Positions 8,757-18,087 of a DNA stretch of 64,000 nt are shown piece by piece. The notes below the pieces were generated by a model. That model had not been told where the DNA came from. It did not search any database and saw only the letters and a list, made by a program, of their open reading frames with translations. The DNA comes from RUG11237 sp050874665 (lineage in GTDB: Bacteria; Bacillota; Clostridia; Lachnospirales; Lachnospiraceae). Positions within the stretch are counted from its first letter, which is position 1. The number at the start of each line of letters is the position of its first letter. The stretch covers positions 1 to 64,000 of the forward strand of contig JBNMLC010000003.1 in NCBI GenBank assembly GCA_050874665.1. The letters are read 5' to 3'. The position numbers were made by a program, and so were the translations under genes.

Positions 8757-10951
8757 TATCTTGGCACCTCTACCATCTTATAGGCTTCTACCAGATCGCC
8801 TTCTTTAATATCATTAAACTTTTCAAATACGAGTCCACACTCATATCCTGTTTTTACTTCTTTTACATCATCTTTAAATCTCTTAAGAGAAGCCAGTGCA
8901 CCTTCGAAAATCAAGTCACCTTCTCTTGTGATACGTGTAAGACAATCTCTTTCGAATACACCATCTAACACATAAGATCCGGCAATTGTACCGACACCGG
9001 AAGCCTTAAATGTCTGGCGAACTTCTGCGTGACCAATGACCTTTTCCTCAAAGATTGGTTCTAACATACCTTTCATTGCTGCTTCTACATCTTCAATCGC
9101 ATTGTAGATGACGCGATATAATCTTAAATCCACGCCTTCTCTATCGGCTGTTGACTTTGCTACCGGATCCGGTCTTACATTGAATCCAATAATAATCGCA
9201 TTGGAAGCCGCTGCAAGACTGACATCAGACTCATTTACAGCTCCAACGCCACCATGAATAACTTTTACTACAACTTCTTCATTCGAAAGCTTAACAAGAC
9301 TTTGTTTTACTGCCTCCACAGAACCCTGTACATCCGCTTTTACGATAATATTCAGTTCTTTCACATTACCTGCCTGAATCTGTGAGAATAAGTCATCTAA
9401 AGACATCTTATTCTTGGTTTCTTCTAACATTCTCTCTCTGCCTTCAGAAATAAATGTTTCAGCAAAATTTCTTGCTTCTTTATCTGTTGCCGGTGAAACA
9501 AAAATTTCTCCTGCATTTGGTACATCACTTAAGCCTAAGATTTCCACCGGAGTAGATGGACCTGCTTCTTTTACACGTCTTCCCTTATCATCCATCATAG
9601 CACGCACTTTACCATAGCAGGAACCCGCTGCAATCGGATCACCTACATGCAATGTACCCTTTTGTACTAATACAGTAGCAACCGGACCTTTTCCTTTATC
9701 CAATTCTGCTTCAATCACCATACCTCTGGCAGCACGTTTTGGATTTGCTTTTAATTCACTTACTTCTGCCGTTAACAAAATCATTTCCAGCAAATCCTCG
9801 ATACCTTCACGCGTACGTGCAGAAACCGGTACAAAAATAGTACTTCCACCCCAGTCTTCTGCAATTAACTCATATTCTGAAAGTTCCTGCTTTACTCTCT
9901 CAATATTAGCACTCGGCTTATCAATCTTGTTAATGGCAACTATAATTTCTGTTCCTGCCGCTTTCGCATGGTTAATTGCCTCAATGGTCTGTGGCATAAC
10001 ACCATCATCTGCTGCTACAACCAAAATAGCAATATCCGTTGCATTTGCTCCTCGCATACGCATTGCAGTAAAAGCTTCATGTCCCGGTGTATCTAAGAAA
10101 GTGATTTTTTGTCCGTTACACTGTACCACATAGGCACCGATATGCTGTGTAATGCCACCTGCTTCCTTATCAATTACATTCGTATCACGAATCGCATCTA
10201 ACAGTGATGTTTTACCATGATCAACATGACCCATAACACATACTACCGGTGGTCTTGGCACTAAATCTGATTCGTTTTCTTCCTCTTCCTTTAACAATTC
10301 TGCAATTACATCTACTTTTTCTTCCTGTTCACAAATGACGTTATATTCTAATGCAATTTCTTCTGCTGTATCGAAATCAATTTCCTGATTTACTGTAACC
10401 ATAGTTCCCTGCAGAAACAATTTTTTAACAATTGCTGCCGGCTGAACCTTCATTTTATCTGCAAGCTCTTTAATTGTAAGATTTTCCGGTATTGTAATAG
10501 TTTTAATAGTTTCTTCTTTTTCCTTTGCTGCAGCTTTCGGCTGTGCATTGTTCTTATTTTCTTGTTTCACTTGTTTTCCCTGACTGTTTTGTTCCTTAGA
10601 TTTATCCCTTTTATCATTTTTGTTTGTTTTATTAGTATCCTGCTTTTTCGCCGCATTATCCTGTGGTTTCTTATTTTCATTTCCTTTGTTTTTGTTATTC
10701 TTCTCGTTCTTAGTCTTCTGGCTGTTCTGAGGATTATATACCTGCGAAATATTTTTCTTTTCCTGCTGTGATTCACTTGCCTTTTCTTCCTTAACTCCGA
10801 TACCCAGTGCTTTCTTAACAAGTGCTATTTCGTTATCATCCACAGAACTCATTGTTTTCTTTTCAATGCCCTGTTCCTTTAATATATTTATAATCTCTTT
10901 GCTTTCTTTGGCAAGTTCTTTTGCCAATTCATGTACTCGCATTTTTGACAT
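8756..10951 (-). CDS. infB: Translation initiation factor IF-2
   Basis: GTPase that brings initiator tRNA to the 30S subunit. The N-terminus has the IF2N fold (MRVHELAKELAKESKEI), then a Lys/Asn/Gln-rich low-complexity linker at residues 60-150, a second IF2N, and the G domain with GHVDHGKTS (G1), DTPGHEAF (G3) and NKID (G4). Domains II to IV follow, ending in the beta-barrel that binds fMet-tRNA. At 731 residues it is close to Bacillus IF-2 and has a shorter linker than many Clostridia. Operon position between ylxQ and rbfA is canonical. Confidence 0.97.
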   Translation of the reverse strand: MSKMRVHELAKELAKESKEIINILKEQGIEKKTMSSVDDNEIALVKKALGIGVKEEKASESQQEKKNISQVYNPQNSQKTKNEKNNKNKGNENKKPQDNAAKKQDTNKTNKNDKRDKSKEQNSQGKQVKQENKNNAQPKAAAKEKEETIKTITIPENLTIKELADKMKVQPAAIVKKLFLQGTMVTVNQEIDFDTAEEIALEYNVICEQEEKVDVIAELLKEEEENESDLVPRPPVVCVMGHVDHGKTSLLDAIRDTNVIDKEAGGITQHIGAYVVQCNGQKITFLDTPGHEAFTAMRMRGANATDIAILVVAADDGVMPQTIEAINHAKAAGTEIIVAINKIDKPSANIERVKQELSEYELIAEDWGGSTIFVPVSARTREGIEDLLEMILLTAEVSELKANPKRAARGMVIEAELDKGKGPVATVLVQKGTLHVGDPIAAGSCYGKVRAMMDDKGRRVKEAGPSTPVEILGLSDVPNAGEIFVSPATDKEARNFAETFISEGRERMLEETKNKMSLDDLFSQIQAGNVKELNIIVKADVQGSVEAVKQSLVKLSNEEVVVKVIHGGVGAVNESDVSLAAASNAIIIGFNVRPDPVAKSTADREGVDLRLYRVIYNAIEDVEAAMKGMLEPIFEEKVIGHAEVRQTFKASGVGTIAGSYVLDGVFERDCLTRITREGDLIFEGALASLKRFKDDVKEVKTGYECGLVFEKFNDIKEGDLVEAYKMVEVPR

Positions 10952-10967
10952 ACTTAATATACCTCCA

Positions 10968-11294
10968 TTATTCAGTTGTTGTTTGTGCTAATTGCTTTTT
11001 TATTGCCTTTGCAAATCCCTCATCCACTACTGCAAGAGAGGCTCTAAGCTCTTTTCCCATGGCGTGTCCTAAGCTTACTTTTTCACTGAAAAAGTAGATT
11101 GGCACTTCATAAAAATCACACATATTTTGAAATTTCTTTTTGGTATTATCCGAAGCATCCTCAGCTATCATAACAAGATATGCTTTTCCGGATTTTATCA
11201 TCTTTTCCGTCATAAACTCACCGCTAGAGACTTTTCCTGCTTTTGTAGCAAGCCCCAGAAGCGAAGCTACTTTATTATTTTGTGCCAAGTGCAT
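10968..11294 (-). CDS. L7Ae/L30e/Gadd45-family RNA-binding protein (YlxQ)
   Basis: Small protein (108 residues) of the L7Ae fold, with the family glycine pattern LLGLATKAGKVSSGE at residues 13-27 and AEDASDNTKKKF near 46. Bacillus YlxQ, in the same place, is a K-turn binding protein homologue of unsettled role. I take ATG 11294, which has AAGGAG just upstream inside the end of rnpM; the two genes overlap by 20 bases, so translation is coupled. Confidence 0.88.
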   Translation of the reverse strand: MHLAQNNKVASLLGLATKAGKVSSGEFMTEKMIKSGKAYLVMIAEDASDNTKKKFQNMCDFYEVPIYFFSEKVSLGHAMGKELRASLAVVDEGFAKAIKKQLAQTTTE

Positions 11295-11553
11295 CAAACT
11301 CCTTTTTCAAGCTTTCATATACTTCCCTGCTAACTGGCATCTTAAAAGACCTCTCTAAGCCTTTGTTTTTCACTGCCTGATTCAGACATTCCTGTTTATA
11401 ACAAAGGTATGCACCCCTGCCGTTCTTTTTCCCGGTAGTGTCTACAATAATATCATTTTCATTGGTCTTTAATACCCTCAGCAATTCCCGCTTATCTTTC
11501 ATTTCTCCACATCCGATGCACTTACGGAGTGGTATTTTTTTTGTTGTACCCAA
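11275..11553 (-). CDS. rnpM: RNase P modulator RnpM (YlxR family)
   Basis: YlxR-family protein of 92 residues with the signature PLRKCIGCGEMKDKREL (residues 8-24) and GRGAYLCYKQECL near 45. Members bind RNA, and the Bacillus protein was reported to bind RNase P RNA and modulate its activity, hence RnpM. It appears to start at TTG (11553) behind AGGAAGTGA, in the nusA-ylxR-ylxQ-infB order. Confidence 0.9.
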   Translation of the reverse strand: MGTTKKIPLRKCIGCGEMKDKRELLRVLKTNENDIIVDTTGKKNGRGAYLCYKQECLNQAVKNKGLERSFKMPVSREVYESLKKEFDALGTK

Positions 11554-11571
11554 AGAATCACTTCCTAAATT

Positions 11572-12690
11572 TTATTCTTCCATATCATTAAATTCTTCTG
11601 CAAACTCCGGTGTTTCCACTTCATTTACTGCTTCTGAACTTTCATAATCACCCGCTTCTTTTGCCTGTGATTCACTCTTAATATCAATCTTAAATCCGGT
11701 CAGTCTTGCCGCAAGTCTTGCATTCTGTCCTTCCTTACCAATTGCCAGCGATAACTGATAATCCGGTACTACAACTCTTGCTGTTTTTTCATCGGCATCT
11801 GCTATTACTGAAACAACTTTCGCAGGACTCAATGCATTTTCAATCAACACTGCAGGATTTTCACTCCAATTGATAATATCAATTTTTTCTCCACGAAGTT
11901 CATTTACAATTGCATTTACTCTGGCTCCATTCATACCAACACAGGCACCTACAGGATCTACATCCGGATTATTAGACCAAACTGCAATCTTTGTTCTAGA
12001 GCCAGCTTCTCTGGCAATACTCTTTATTTCCACAGTTCCATCTTTCACTTCTGTTACCTCGGCTTCAAACAAACGTTTTACTAACTCCGGATGTGTTCTG
12101 GAAACTAAAATACGTGGTCCCTTCGGCGTATCTTTTACTTCTAATATATATACCTTAATTCTTTCCGTCGGCATAAAGACTTCGCCTTTTACCTGCTCGT
12201 TTTCATTTAACATTGCATCTGCTTTTCCCAGATTGATACTAATATTTTTTCCAACCTGACGTTGTACAATGCCTGTTACAACATCTTTTTCTTTTCCATA
12301 ATACTGGTTATATAATACTTTTCTTTCCTCTTCACGAATTTTCTGTAAAATTACATTTTTAGCACTTTGTGTCGCAATACGTCCAAACTCTTTAGATTTT
12401 ACTTCGATATTTACAATGTCACCTAATTCATATTTCGAATTAATAAGTTTTGCATCCACCAGACTGATTTCCTGTGTATTATCTTCTACGTCCTCTACAA
12501 CCGTCTTTTCTGCATATACTCTAAATTCACCATTGTCCTTATTGATTTCCACTCTAATGTTATCAGACTTTCCGAAATGATTCTTACACGCTATAATAAG
12601 AGAATTTTCAATGGCTTCTAACATAGTTTCCTTGCTGATATCTTTCTCTCTTTCCAGTGTATTTAATGCTTCTAAAAGTTCTGTGTTCAT
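11572..12690 (-). CDS. nusA: Transcription termination/antitermination factor NusA
   Basis: Binds RNA polymerase and nascent RNA to control pausing and termination. The N-terminal domain (MNTELLEALNTLEREKDI) is followed by an S1 domain near residues 135-200 (GIVQRQVGKNI) and two KH domains near 200-345, with GACVGMNGARVNAIV and AIGKEGQNARLAARLTG. The acidic C-terminal tail is short. The 372-residue length is normal for Firmicutes, which lack the extra acidic repeats of enterobacteria. Start ATG follows AGGAGGATAAG. Confidence 0.97.
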   Translation of the reverse strand: MNTELLEALNTLEREKDISKETMLEAIENSLIIACKNHFGKSDNIRVEINKDNGEFRVYAEKTVVEDVEDNTQEISLVDAKLINSKYELGDIVNIEVKSKEFGRIATQSAKNVILQKIREEERKVLYNQYYGKEKDVVTGIVQRQVGKNISINLGKADAMLNENEQVKGEVFMPTERIKVYILEVKDTPKGPRILVSRTHPELVKRLFEAEVTEVKDGTVEIKSIAREAGSRTKIAVWSNNPDVDPVGACVGMNGARVNAIVNELRGEKIDIINWSENPAVLIENALSPAKVVSVIADADEKTARVVVPDYQLSLAIGKEGQNARLAARLTGFKIDIKSESQAKEAGDYESSEAVNEVETPEFAEEFNDMEE

Positions 12691-12719
12691 TTTTTTCTTA
12701 TCCTCCTAATTAATTTTTA

Positions 12720-13187
12720 CTAAAAATCAAATGCTAATCGAATCAGTGCAATATCACTTCTTAATATTGTCATTTCGTTTTCTTCATCCAGTTGTATCGT
12801 TACACTTTCCTTATCGTACGCTTTCAAAAGTCCAATAAATTCTTTGCTTTTATTGATCGCACGATATGTTCGCACCTCGACTTCTTCTCCAATGCTGCGT
12901 GCAAAATCCTTATCTTTTTTTAATGGTCTGCCAAGTCCCGGTGAACTTACTTCTAAAATATAAGCTTCGTCGATAAAATCTTCCTGATCCAACAGTTCTC
13001 CCAATGCACGGCTGACTACTTCACAGTCGTCCACTGTAATTCCACCTTCTTTATCAATATAAGCTCTTAAATACCAGGTACCGCCTTCTTTTACATACTC
13101 TACATCCACCAGTTCAAAATTATGTTGTTCTACTATCGGTAGAATCAGGCTTTCTGTTCGTTCTTCGTATTGTTCCCTCTTTGACAC
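12720..13187 (-). CDS. rimP: Ribosome maturation factor RimP
   Basis: Helps 30S assembly. The sequence carries the family motifs VDVEYVKEGGTWYLRAYID, DDCEVVSRALGELLD and YILEVSSPGLGRPLKKD. The open frame runs to 13280, but the extra 31 residues have no RimP similarity and cover a leader hairpin. I choose GTG at 13187 behind AGAAGGGAT, giving 155 residues, the usual size. It is the first gene of the nusA-infB operon, with its own promoter at 13308-13336. Confidence 0.93.
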   Translation of the reverse strand: MSKREQYEERTESLILPIVEQHNFELVDVEYVKEGGTWYLRAYIDKEGGITVDDCEVVSRALGELLDQEDFIDEAYILEVSSPGLGRPLKKDKDFARSIGEEVEVRTYRAINKSKEFIGLLKAYDKESVTIQLDEENEMTILRSDIALIRLAFDF

Positions 13188-13254
13188 ACAATCCCTTCTT
13201 TCTATTGTTCTATTATACGGAAAGATTCTACACTTATTCACCAATACATAAATA

Positions 13255-13277
13255 AGAGTGGACGTATCGCCCACTCT
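13255..13277 (-). promoter_or_regulatory. Leader hairpin upstream of rimP
   Basis: AGAGTGG (13255-13261) pairs with CCACTCT (13271-13277) around a 9-base loop. It lies in the 5' leader of the rimP operon, between the promoter and the GTG start, and is followed on the transcript by a weak U-rich stretch. NusA-dependent attenuation of its own operon is possible but is inference. Confidence 0.5.
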
Positions 13278-13307
13278 CATCCTGCATTCTCTATAATCAT
13301 CTTTTAT

Positions 13308-13336
13308 ATGATATCACTTTTCGAAACGTTTTTCAA
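13308..13336 (-). promoter_or_regulatory. Promoter of the rimP-nusA-infB operon
   Basis: On the minus strand TTGAAA (13331-13336) and TATCAT (13308-13313) are 17 bases apart, with TG just before the -10 box (extended -10). The leader to the rimP start is about 110 bases. Confidence 0.7.
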
Positions 13337-13376
13337 GTATTTTTTCCATTTTTATGAACTAATTATAGCAATCTGC

Positions 13377-14042
13377 TCAAAAATCCATGAAAAAACCATT
13401 CTTTATACTTTCGTTGCTTCTAATTTCCTGCAGAGAAAGTTCTTTAAACCCATTGAAACCATCTGCTTCCTTTGTATTCAATAAAATTCTCGTGCTATAA
13501 CCTTTCTCTTGGTAGCATTGGAATTGACTTATAATTTCATCTGCTATTCTTTCCGGCTCCACTGCAGTGCTTTCAATAATCAGGTTATAATTTGCTGCAT
13601 TATAATAATTAATCTGATATAAATCCTGAAATCTCGCCTTTTCCAACCCTGCCCTACTTAACAAACCACTTTTTGCCTCTGCTTCTGATGCATAACTCTC
13701 TGCATTTCTCTCACTGTCCTGAAATACTCTTCTGGCAGCCTCATCCATATCCACTAACAGAAATACTTTAAAGCTTTCCGGAACAAAATTCCACGCAAGT
13801 CTGGAATCAAATACCACATGATCCAACGTTTTACCTAATTGTGTTGTTTTATCATCCAGTAAATCATCAATACTTCTATCTTTTTTTGCCATTTCATTTA
13901 ATTCAATTACAGATACCTTTTTTTCTTCTGCAATTTCTCTAAAAATTTTTCCTGTAGATACAATCTCGTATCCTCTCTTCTTTAAAATATTACATATTGT
14001 TGTTTTTCCGGAACCTAAATTTCCTGTAAGTGTTATATTCAT
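13377..14042 (-). CDS. Cytidylate-kinase-like P-loop protein
   Basis: P-loop protein with GNLGSGKTT at residues 7-15 and a following stretch like cytidylate kinases (VSTGKIFREIAEEKKVSVIEL). An Asp/Arg pair in VVFDSRLAWNF occupies the position that binds nucleotide monophosphate in Cmk. It is a member of the cytidylate-kinase-like family common in Clostridia, not the housekeeping cmk. The substrate is unknown. I start at ATG 14042 behind GAGGAG, giving 221 residues; the longer frame would need an upstream TTG without a ribosome site. Confidence 0.72.
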   Translation of the reverse strand: MNITLTGNLGSGKTTICNILKKRGYEIVSTGKIFREIAEEKKVSVIELNEMAKKDRSIDDLLDDKTTQLGKTLDHVVFDSRLAWNFVPESFKVFLLVDMDEAARRVFQDSERNAESYASEAEAKSGLLSRAGLEKARFQDLYQINYYNAANYNLIIESTAVEPERIADEIISQFQCYQEKGYSTRILLNTKEADGFNGFKELSLQEIRSNESIKNGFFMDF

Positions 14043-14065
14043 TATGTTTCTCCTCAACCTGCTCT

Positions 14066-14824
14066 TTACTGCTGAATATTATAAGTATTTCCTTCCACTG
14101 TCATCGACAACTCCAGACTTTCCACATTTGCTGCTTCCTCCGGAATTTCAAAGGCTAACACCGCCTCATAGGAGGCTCCCGGCTCAATTTGTGCTTTTAA
14201 GGTACTAAAATCATTTAATAACATCGTCACCATTGAGTCAGCCTTTATGCTTCCATTTACCACAGCCTTTGCTGATATGTCTTTACTAAACAAGTCACAT
14301 TCTGCTTTCGTATCTGTAGTATTTGTAATACTATATTTCACAATCAGAAGCTTCTTTCCTGCCGTTGCCCTTAGTTCCATAGAAATATCTTTATTTTCAT
14401 CATCAACCTGTGGATATTCTTCTGCCACTTCAAATCCATTGCTTTGGAACGAAAAGCCCTCTGCCTTAATCACATCATTCAAGGAATACAGCACTGCCGG
14501 TTCTTCGTTCTTTGCACTGTCTGTATTTTTTGAATTGCTTCCTGTCCCCTTTTTTCCTGTTTCCTGTGTTTTTGCCTGATTCTTTTGTTCTAACAGCTCC
14601 TGCAGCTTGGCATCTTTTTCTGCTGCAAGCCTTAACTTCTCTTTCGCTTCTTTCTGTTCCTCTAATGTTAAGAGTCTTTCTTTATAGTTACTGTCATATT
14701 TTAAAACCAAATCCGCCGCATACTGGGCTACGCGCGCAGTATCATCTTCACTAAGATTTACTTCCCCCGCACAGCCTGTAAGCACCAGTGCTGCCATACC
14801 GGCTGTTATAATTGCTTTTTTCAT
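14066..14824 (-). CDS. Lipoprotein with DUF5067-like domain
   Basis: Surface lipoprotein: signal peptide MKKAIITAGMAALVLTGC with lipobox LTGC, Cys18. A charged coiled-coil linker rich in Lys, Glu and Gln covers residues 35-95. A beta-rich domain from about 110 to the end has the spacing of DUF5067/telobox-like immunoglobulin folds (KKLLIVKYSITNTTD, ECDLFSKDISAKAVVNG). ATG 14824 is chosen because GGAGGGG lies 7 bases upstream. The ligand is not known. It sits between the two-component system and the kinase-like gene. Confidence 0.72.
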   Translation of the reverse strand: MKKAIITAGMAALVLTGCAGEVNLSEDDTARVAQYAADLVLKYDSNYKERLLTLEEQKEAKEKLRLAAEKDAKLQELLEQKNQAKTQETGKKGTGSNSKNTDSAKNEEPAVLYSLNDVIKAEGFSFQSNGFEVAEEYPQVDDENKDISMELRATAGKKLLIVKYSITNTTDTKAECDLFSKDISAKAVVNGSIKADSMVTMLLNDFSTLKAQIEPGASYEAVLAFEIPEEAANVESLELSMTVEGNTYNIQQ

Positions 14825-14897
14825 GTGTTTCCCCTCCTGCACGTTTCTCGTTTCACATATAGTTTATTTTACCACTTTTTTTTCGTACAGGCAATGT

Positions 14898-16355
14898 TTA
14901 TTTCTGTTCCAGCTCAAACCAAAATTCCACTCCATTATCGTAATTTAAAACGCCATATTCCCTGTTGAAAGATTCCATAATCGCCTTTACAATGGATAAG
15001 CCAATTCCGCTGCCTCCATATTCCCTGGTTCTTGCTTTATCCACCTTGTAAAATTTCACCCATAATTTATCCAGAGCTTCTTCCGGGATTGGCATTCCTG
15101 TGTTAAATACAGAAATTCTTGCCAAATCTCCTTTCGAGTTGATTTTTACATCAACTATCTTTTCATTTGCCGCATGATTCAAAGCGTTTGATAAATAATT
15201 TCTCACTACTTCTTCCGTTTTAAATTCGTCGGCCCATACATAAATTGGAGCTGAATAATTAAAATTAATTGTAACTTCTTTTTGTTTTGCCAATATATCA
15301 ATGGACTGTATCACTCCCGAAATTAACCCGACAATATCAAACCGTTCCATAGTTACAATTTCGTTGCCAAACTCAAGCTGATTTAAAGTAAGAAGTTTTT
15401 TGACCATAGTATTCATTCTTCCAGCCTCGTCCATAATAACCTCGCAGTAGAACTCCCTGCTTTCCTCGTCATCATTGATGCATTCCTTCAAGCCTTCTGC
15501 ATAGCCTTGTATTAACGCAATTGGAGTTTTTAATTCATGAGAGACATTTGAAAGAAATTCCTTTCTCATCTCATCAATCTGCTCTTTTTTCTCAATATCA
15601 GATTTCAATTCATTATTTGCTGTTTTCAATTCTGATATTGTTTCCTCTAACGTAGATGAAAGCTTATTGATATTTTCCCCCAGCAAGGCTACTTCGTTCT
15701 CACCGGTTACTTCATACTTTGCTGTAAAATCCAGTTCAGACATTCTTTCGGAAATATTCGCCAATTCCAAAATAGGCTCTGTAATTTTTTTTGCTACCAG
15801 CCAGATTAAGCATCCGCTGACAATGATTGCAATAATTCCTACATATGCCAAAAAGCGGTTAGCTATCCCAACACTTTCTCTAATACTTTCAATCGGTGTT
15901 CGCATAATAAAAATCTTTCCATCACCCAGATATCCCCAGATTTCCAAATAATCTGATGCGATTCTGCTATCCCGTACTTTTTGCATGGTATAGTTGTCTT
16001 CTTTTTGCAGAATTTCCACTCCCTTGTTATTTTTGTTAATCAAGTAATCAAACAAATGTAACATAAGTCCCTGCGAATCATGAACTGTGGATATTGTCTG
16101 TTTTCCGTTTCCATCTACAATCAGTGCATCTACATTACTGGTGCTGCATATCGTTTCAAATTTTATTTCAAAGTCTTCTTCCTCTAAATCTGAGCTTTCA
16201 TTCAACCAATTATAAGCTTTCAGCAGTGCTTTTTCCTTATCATTTATATAATAACTTTGTAAAAAAACCGTATTTAAAATCCAGCAAAGCATAATTGTAG
16301 CTGCCATCAAACCTATAAAAATAGCTGCGAACTGTTTCTTTATGGATTTTTTCAT
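14898..16355 (-). CDS. Sensor histidine kinase
   Basis: Membrane sensor of 485 residues. Transmembrane helices at about residues 10-30 and 168-190 flank an extracellular sensing domain. A HAMP domain follows (ITEPILELANISERM), then HisKA with phospho-acceptor His in NVSHELKTPIALIQGY near 275 and HATPase_c with the N box NALNHAAN and G boxes GSGIGLSIVKAI. It is the second gene after the response regulator, 41 bases downstream, so the pair forms one two-component system. The stimulus cannot be read from the sequence; envelope stress is a guess from the family (VanS/PhoR-like). Confidence 0.93.
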   Translation of the reverse strand: MKKSIKKQFAAIFIGLMAATIMLCWILNTVFLQSYYINDKEKALLKAYNWLNESSDLEEEDFEIKFETICSTSNVDALIVDGNGKQTISTVHDSQGLMLHLFDYLINKNNKGVEILQKEDNYTMQKVRDSRIASDYLEIWGYLGDGKIFIMRTPIESIRESVGIANRFLAYVGIIAIIVSGCLIWLVAKKITEPILELANISERMSELDFTAKYEVTGENEVALLGENINKLSSTLEETISELKTANNELKSDIEKKEQIDEMRKEFLSNVSHELKTPIALIQGYAEGLKECINDDEESREFYCEVIMDEAGRMNTMVKKLLTLNQLEFGNEIVTMERFDIVGLISGVIQSIDILAKQKEVTINFNYSAPIYVWADEFKTEEVVRNYLSNALNHAANEKIVDVKINSKGDLARISVFNTGMPIPEEALDKLWVKFYKVDKARTREYGGSGIGLSIVKAIMESFNREYGVLNYDNGVEFWFELEQK

Positions 16356-16396
16356 TTTCTTTTCCTCTCGCCTTCCTGTTTTATGCAGACAGTCTT

Positions 16397-17074
16397 TTAC
16401 TCACTTTCGAATTTGTATCCCATTCCCCAGATTGTTTTAATATAATCGCCTTTTTCTCCCATTTTGCTTCTTAATTTTTTTACATGGGTATCAATGGTTC
16501 TTGCATCTCCAAAGTAGTCGTAATTCCACACATTGTTTAATATTTTCTCTCTGGACAATGCAATCCCTGAATTTTCCATAAAATATGTCAGAAGTTCAAA
16601 TTCCTTAAAACTCAAATCAATAATCTTTCCATCTACTTTTACTAAATGAGCTGCTTTATCTATTTCTATTCCACCCAAATTAAGATTTCCATTTTCTGTC
16701 AGAGAGCCACTTCTTCTAAGAATTGCTTCCACTCGTGCCACAAGAATCTTAGGACTGAAGGGTTTTGCTATGTACTCATCTACCCCAAGTTCAAACCCCT
16801 TGAGTTCATCTCGTTCATCGCCTTTTGCTGTCAGCATAATAATCGGTACCTGTGAATAGGAACGAATTTCTTCACACACTTCCCAGCCATCCATTCGCGG
16901 CATCATCACATCCAGAATAATAAGCGCAATATCTTTATTTTCCATAAAGATATCAACTGCCTCCACACCGTCACCGGCTTCTAATACTTCATAATTCTTT
17001 CTTGTCAGGAAATCTCTCACTAATTTTCGCATTCTGCTTTCATCATCTACAACAAGAATTTTTAACTTATCCAT
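16397..17074 (-). CDS. OmpR/PhoB-family response regulator
   Basis: DNA-binding response regulator of 225 residues from the ATG at 17074, which has GAGGTGG four bases upstream. The receiver domain has the acidic pair VVDDESR at residues 7-13, the phospho-acceptor Asp in LIILDVMMPRMDGW and the conserved Lys in IAKPFSPKIL. The C-terminal winged helix ends with DTHVKKLRSKMG and TIWGMGYKFE. It is the partner of the adjacent histidine kinase. Targets are unknown; the lipoprotein downstream is a candidate. Confidence 0.95.
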   Translation of the reverse strand: MDKLKILVVDDESRMRKLVRDFLTRKNYEVLEAGDGVEAVDIFMENKDIALIILDVMMPRMDGWEVCEEIRSYSQVPIIMLTAKGDERDELKGFELGVDEYIAKPFSPKILVARVEAILRRSGSLTENGNLNLGGIEIDKAAHLVKVDGKIIDLSFKEFELLTYFMENSGIALSREKILNNVWNYDYFGDARTIDTHVKKLRSKMGEKGDYIKTIWGMGYKFESE

Positions 17075-17175
17075 TCTTCCACCTCGTATCATAATTATAC
17101 TTTACATCTCTTTCAAAAATATCATATATTTATGTTGAAATCCTGTACTATCTGTGTTTATTTTGTGAACCGAAT

Positions 17176-17733
17176 CTATTTTTCAATTCCATATGTTTTT
17201 TCATATTCTTTCACACTGTTTTCACGCTCTGTCAGTTCTTGCTCCCATGCCTCATACCTGTCTATCAGCTTATTTTCGTAATTAATAATATTTACGTTAT
17301 CTCCGGTGGTTGCCAGGTACATAATAAGAACCACTGCAATTGCAAAAATCATATTAAAAATCAATGATATTTTGTATTTATCCTGATAGCTGTCATTTCC
17401 CCCTCTTTTTTTCTTTTCCCCTGTATTTTCAATTTCTCTTACCACTCGCCTGCGAATCGGTTCTATCGGAATATCTCTTATACTCTCTTTTGGTATCTGG
17501 CTTGAATTTTGGAGATATTTCTGTAAATCATGCAGATAACTATACCCCACTGCTGTTTTACACAAACGCTTGTCAATTAATTTATTGTACACTTCTAATA
17601 CGGTTTCAGGACTTCTCATATTAACCTTACTGCGTACGACATCAATTCCTTCTAGTTCGTTTCTAGCTTTTTGTGCTGCTTCCTCTGTTTCAAACACAAA
17701 ACCGCTGACACTCAATTCTTCGTTCTTTTTCAT
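17176..17733 (-). CDS. Unrecognised membrane protein with one C-terminal helix
   Basis: I do not recognise this 185-residue protein. The N-terminal 120 residues are charged and look helical, with a pattern EEAAQKARNELEGIDVVRSK and YNKLIDKRL. A single membrane segment (FAIAVVLIMYLATTG) lies near residue 135, followed by a coiled-coil tail of about 40 residues. ATG 17733 is preceded by GAGAGGAATAAA. It lies upstream of the response regulator with a 100-base gap and may be a separate unit. Confidence 0.6.
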   Translation of the reverse strand: MKKNEELSVSGFVFETEEAAQKARNELEGIDVVRSKVNMRSPETVLEVYNKLIDKRLCKTAVGYSYLHDLQKYLQNSSQIPKESIRDIPIEPIRRRVVREIENTGEKKKRGGNDSYQDKYKISLIFNMIFAIAVVLIMYLATTGDNVNIINYENKLIDRYEAWEQELTERENSVKEYEKTYGIEK

Positions 17734-17857
17734 TTTATTCCTCTCCCATATATTATCTGTTCTTTCTTTCCTAGCCCCAAAGACTTGTTTCATATTTAGA
17801 ACTGACCTTAGTATAGCATAATTTATTAAGAATACCTATACTTTTTTATTTTTTTAC

Positions 17858-17886
17858 TTGACTTAATTTGAATTTTGATATAAAAT
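17858..17886 (+). promoter_or_regulatory. Promoter of tRNA-Glu
   Basis: TTGACT (17858-17863), 17-base spacer, TAAAAT (17881-17886); the tRNA begins 15 bases further on. Confidence 0.8.
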
Positions 17887-17901
17887 ATCTAAATGTGATG
17901 T

Positions 17902-17973
17902 GGCTCGTTGGTCAAGCGGTCAAGACGCCGCCCTCTCACGGCGGAAACACGGGTTCGATTCCCGTACGAGCTG
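17902..17973 (+). tRNA. tRNA-Glu, anticodon CTC
   Basis: The 72-base sequence folds as a cloverleaf: acceptor GGCTCGT pairs with ACGAGCT (one G-U at the end), the anticodon stem GCCGC/GCGGC holds loop CCTCTCA with anticodon CTC, and the T arm contains GGTTCGATTCC. There is no encoded CCA. CTC reads GAG, the less used Glu codon in AT-rich genomes. It is followed directly by a strong terminator. Confidence 0.93.
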
Positions 17974-18001
17974 TTGACTATTTTAAGAATAGCCCAACCC
18001 G

Positions 18002-18039
18002 AAAAATCGCTGTAAGCTTTGCTTACAGCGATTTTTTTA
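18002..18039 (+). terminator. Intrinsic terminator of tRNA-Glu
   Basis: Stem AAAATCGCTGTAAGC / GCTTACAGCGATTTT with a 3-base loop, followed by a run of seven T. It ends the single-tRNA transcript and lies 48 bases past the left end of the convergent phospholipase-like gene. Confidence 0.9.
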
Positions 18040-18087
18040 TTTATGTGAGTAAGCAATATACTCACTATTATTTTAGATATTCGCACC

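Noticed and set aside
10567..10821. 84-codon basic frame inside infB
   Set aside because: Shadow frame of the Lys/Asn/Gln-rich IF-2 linker; the infB frame has the real protein similarity.
17074..17116. TTGAAA-17-TATGAT promoter for the two-component genes
   Set aside because: The implied start would fall within the ribosome binding site of the response regulator; the true promoter is not clear.
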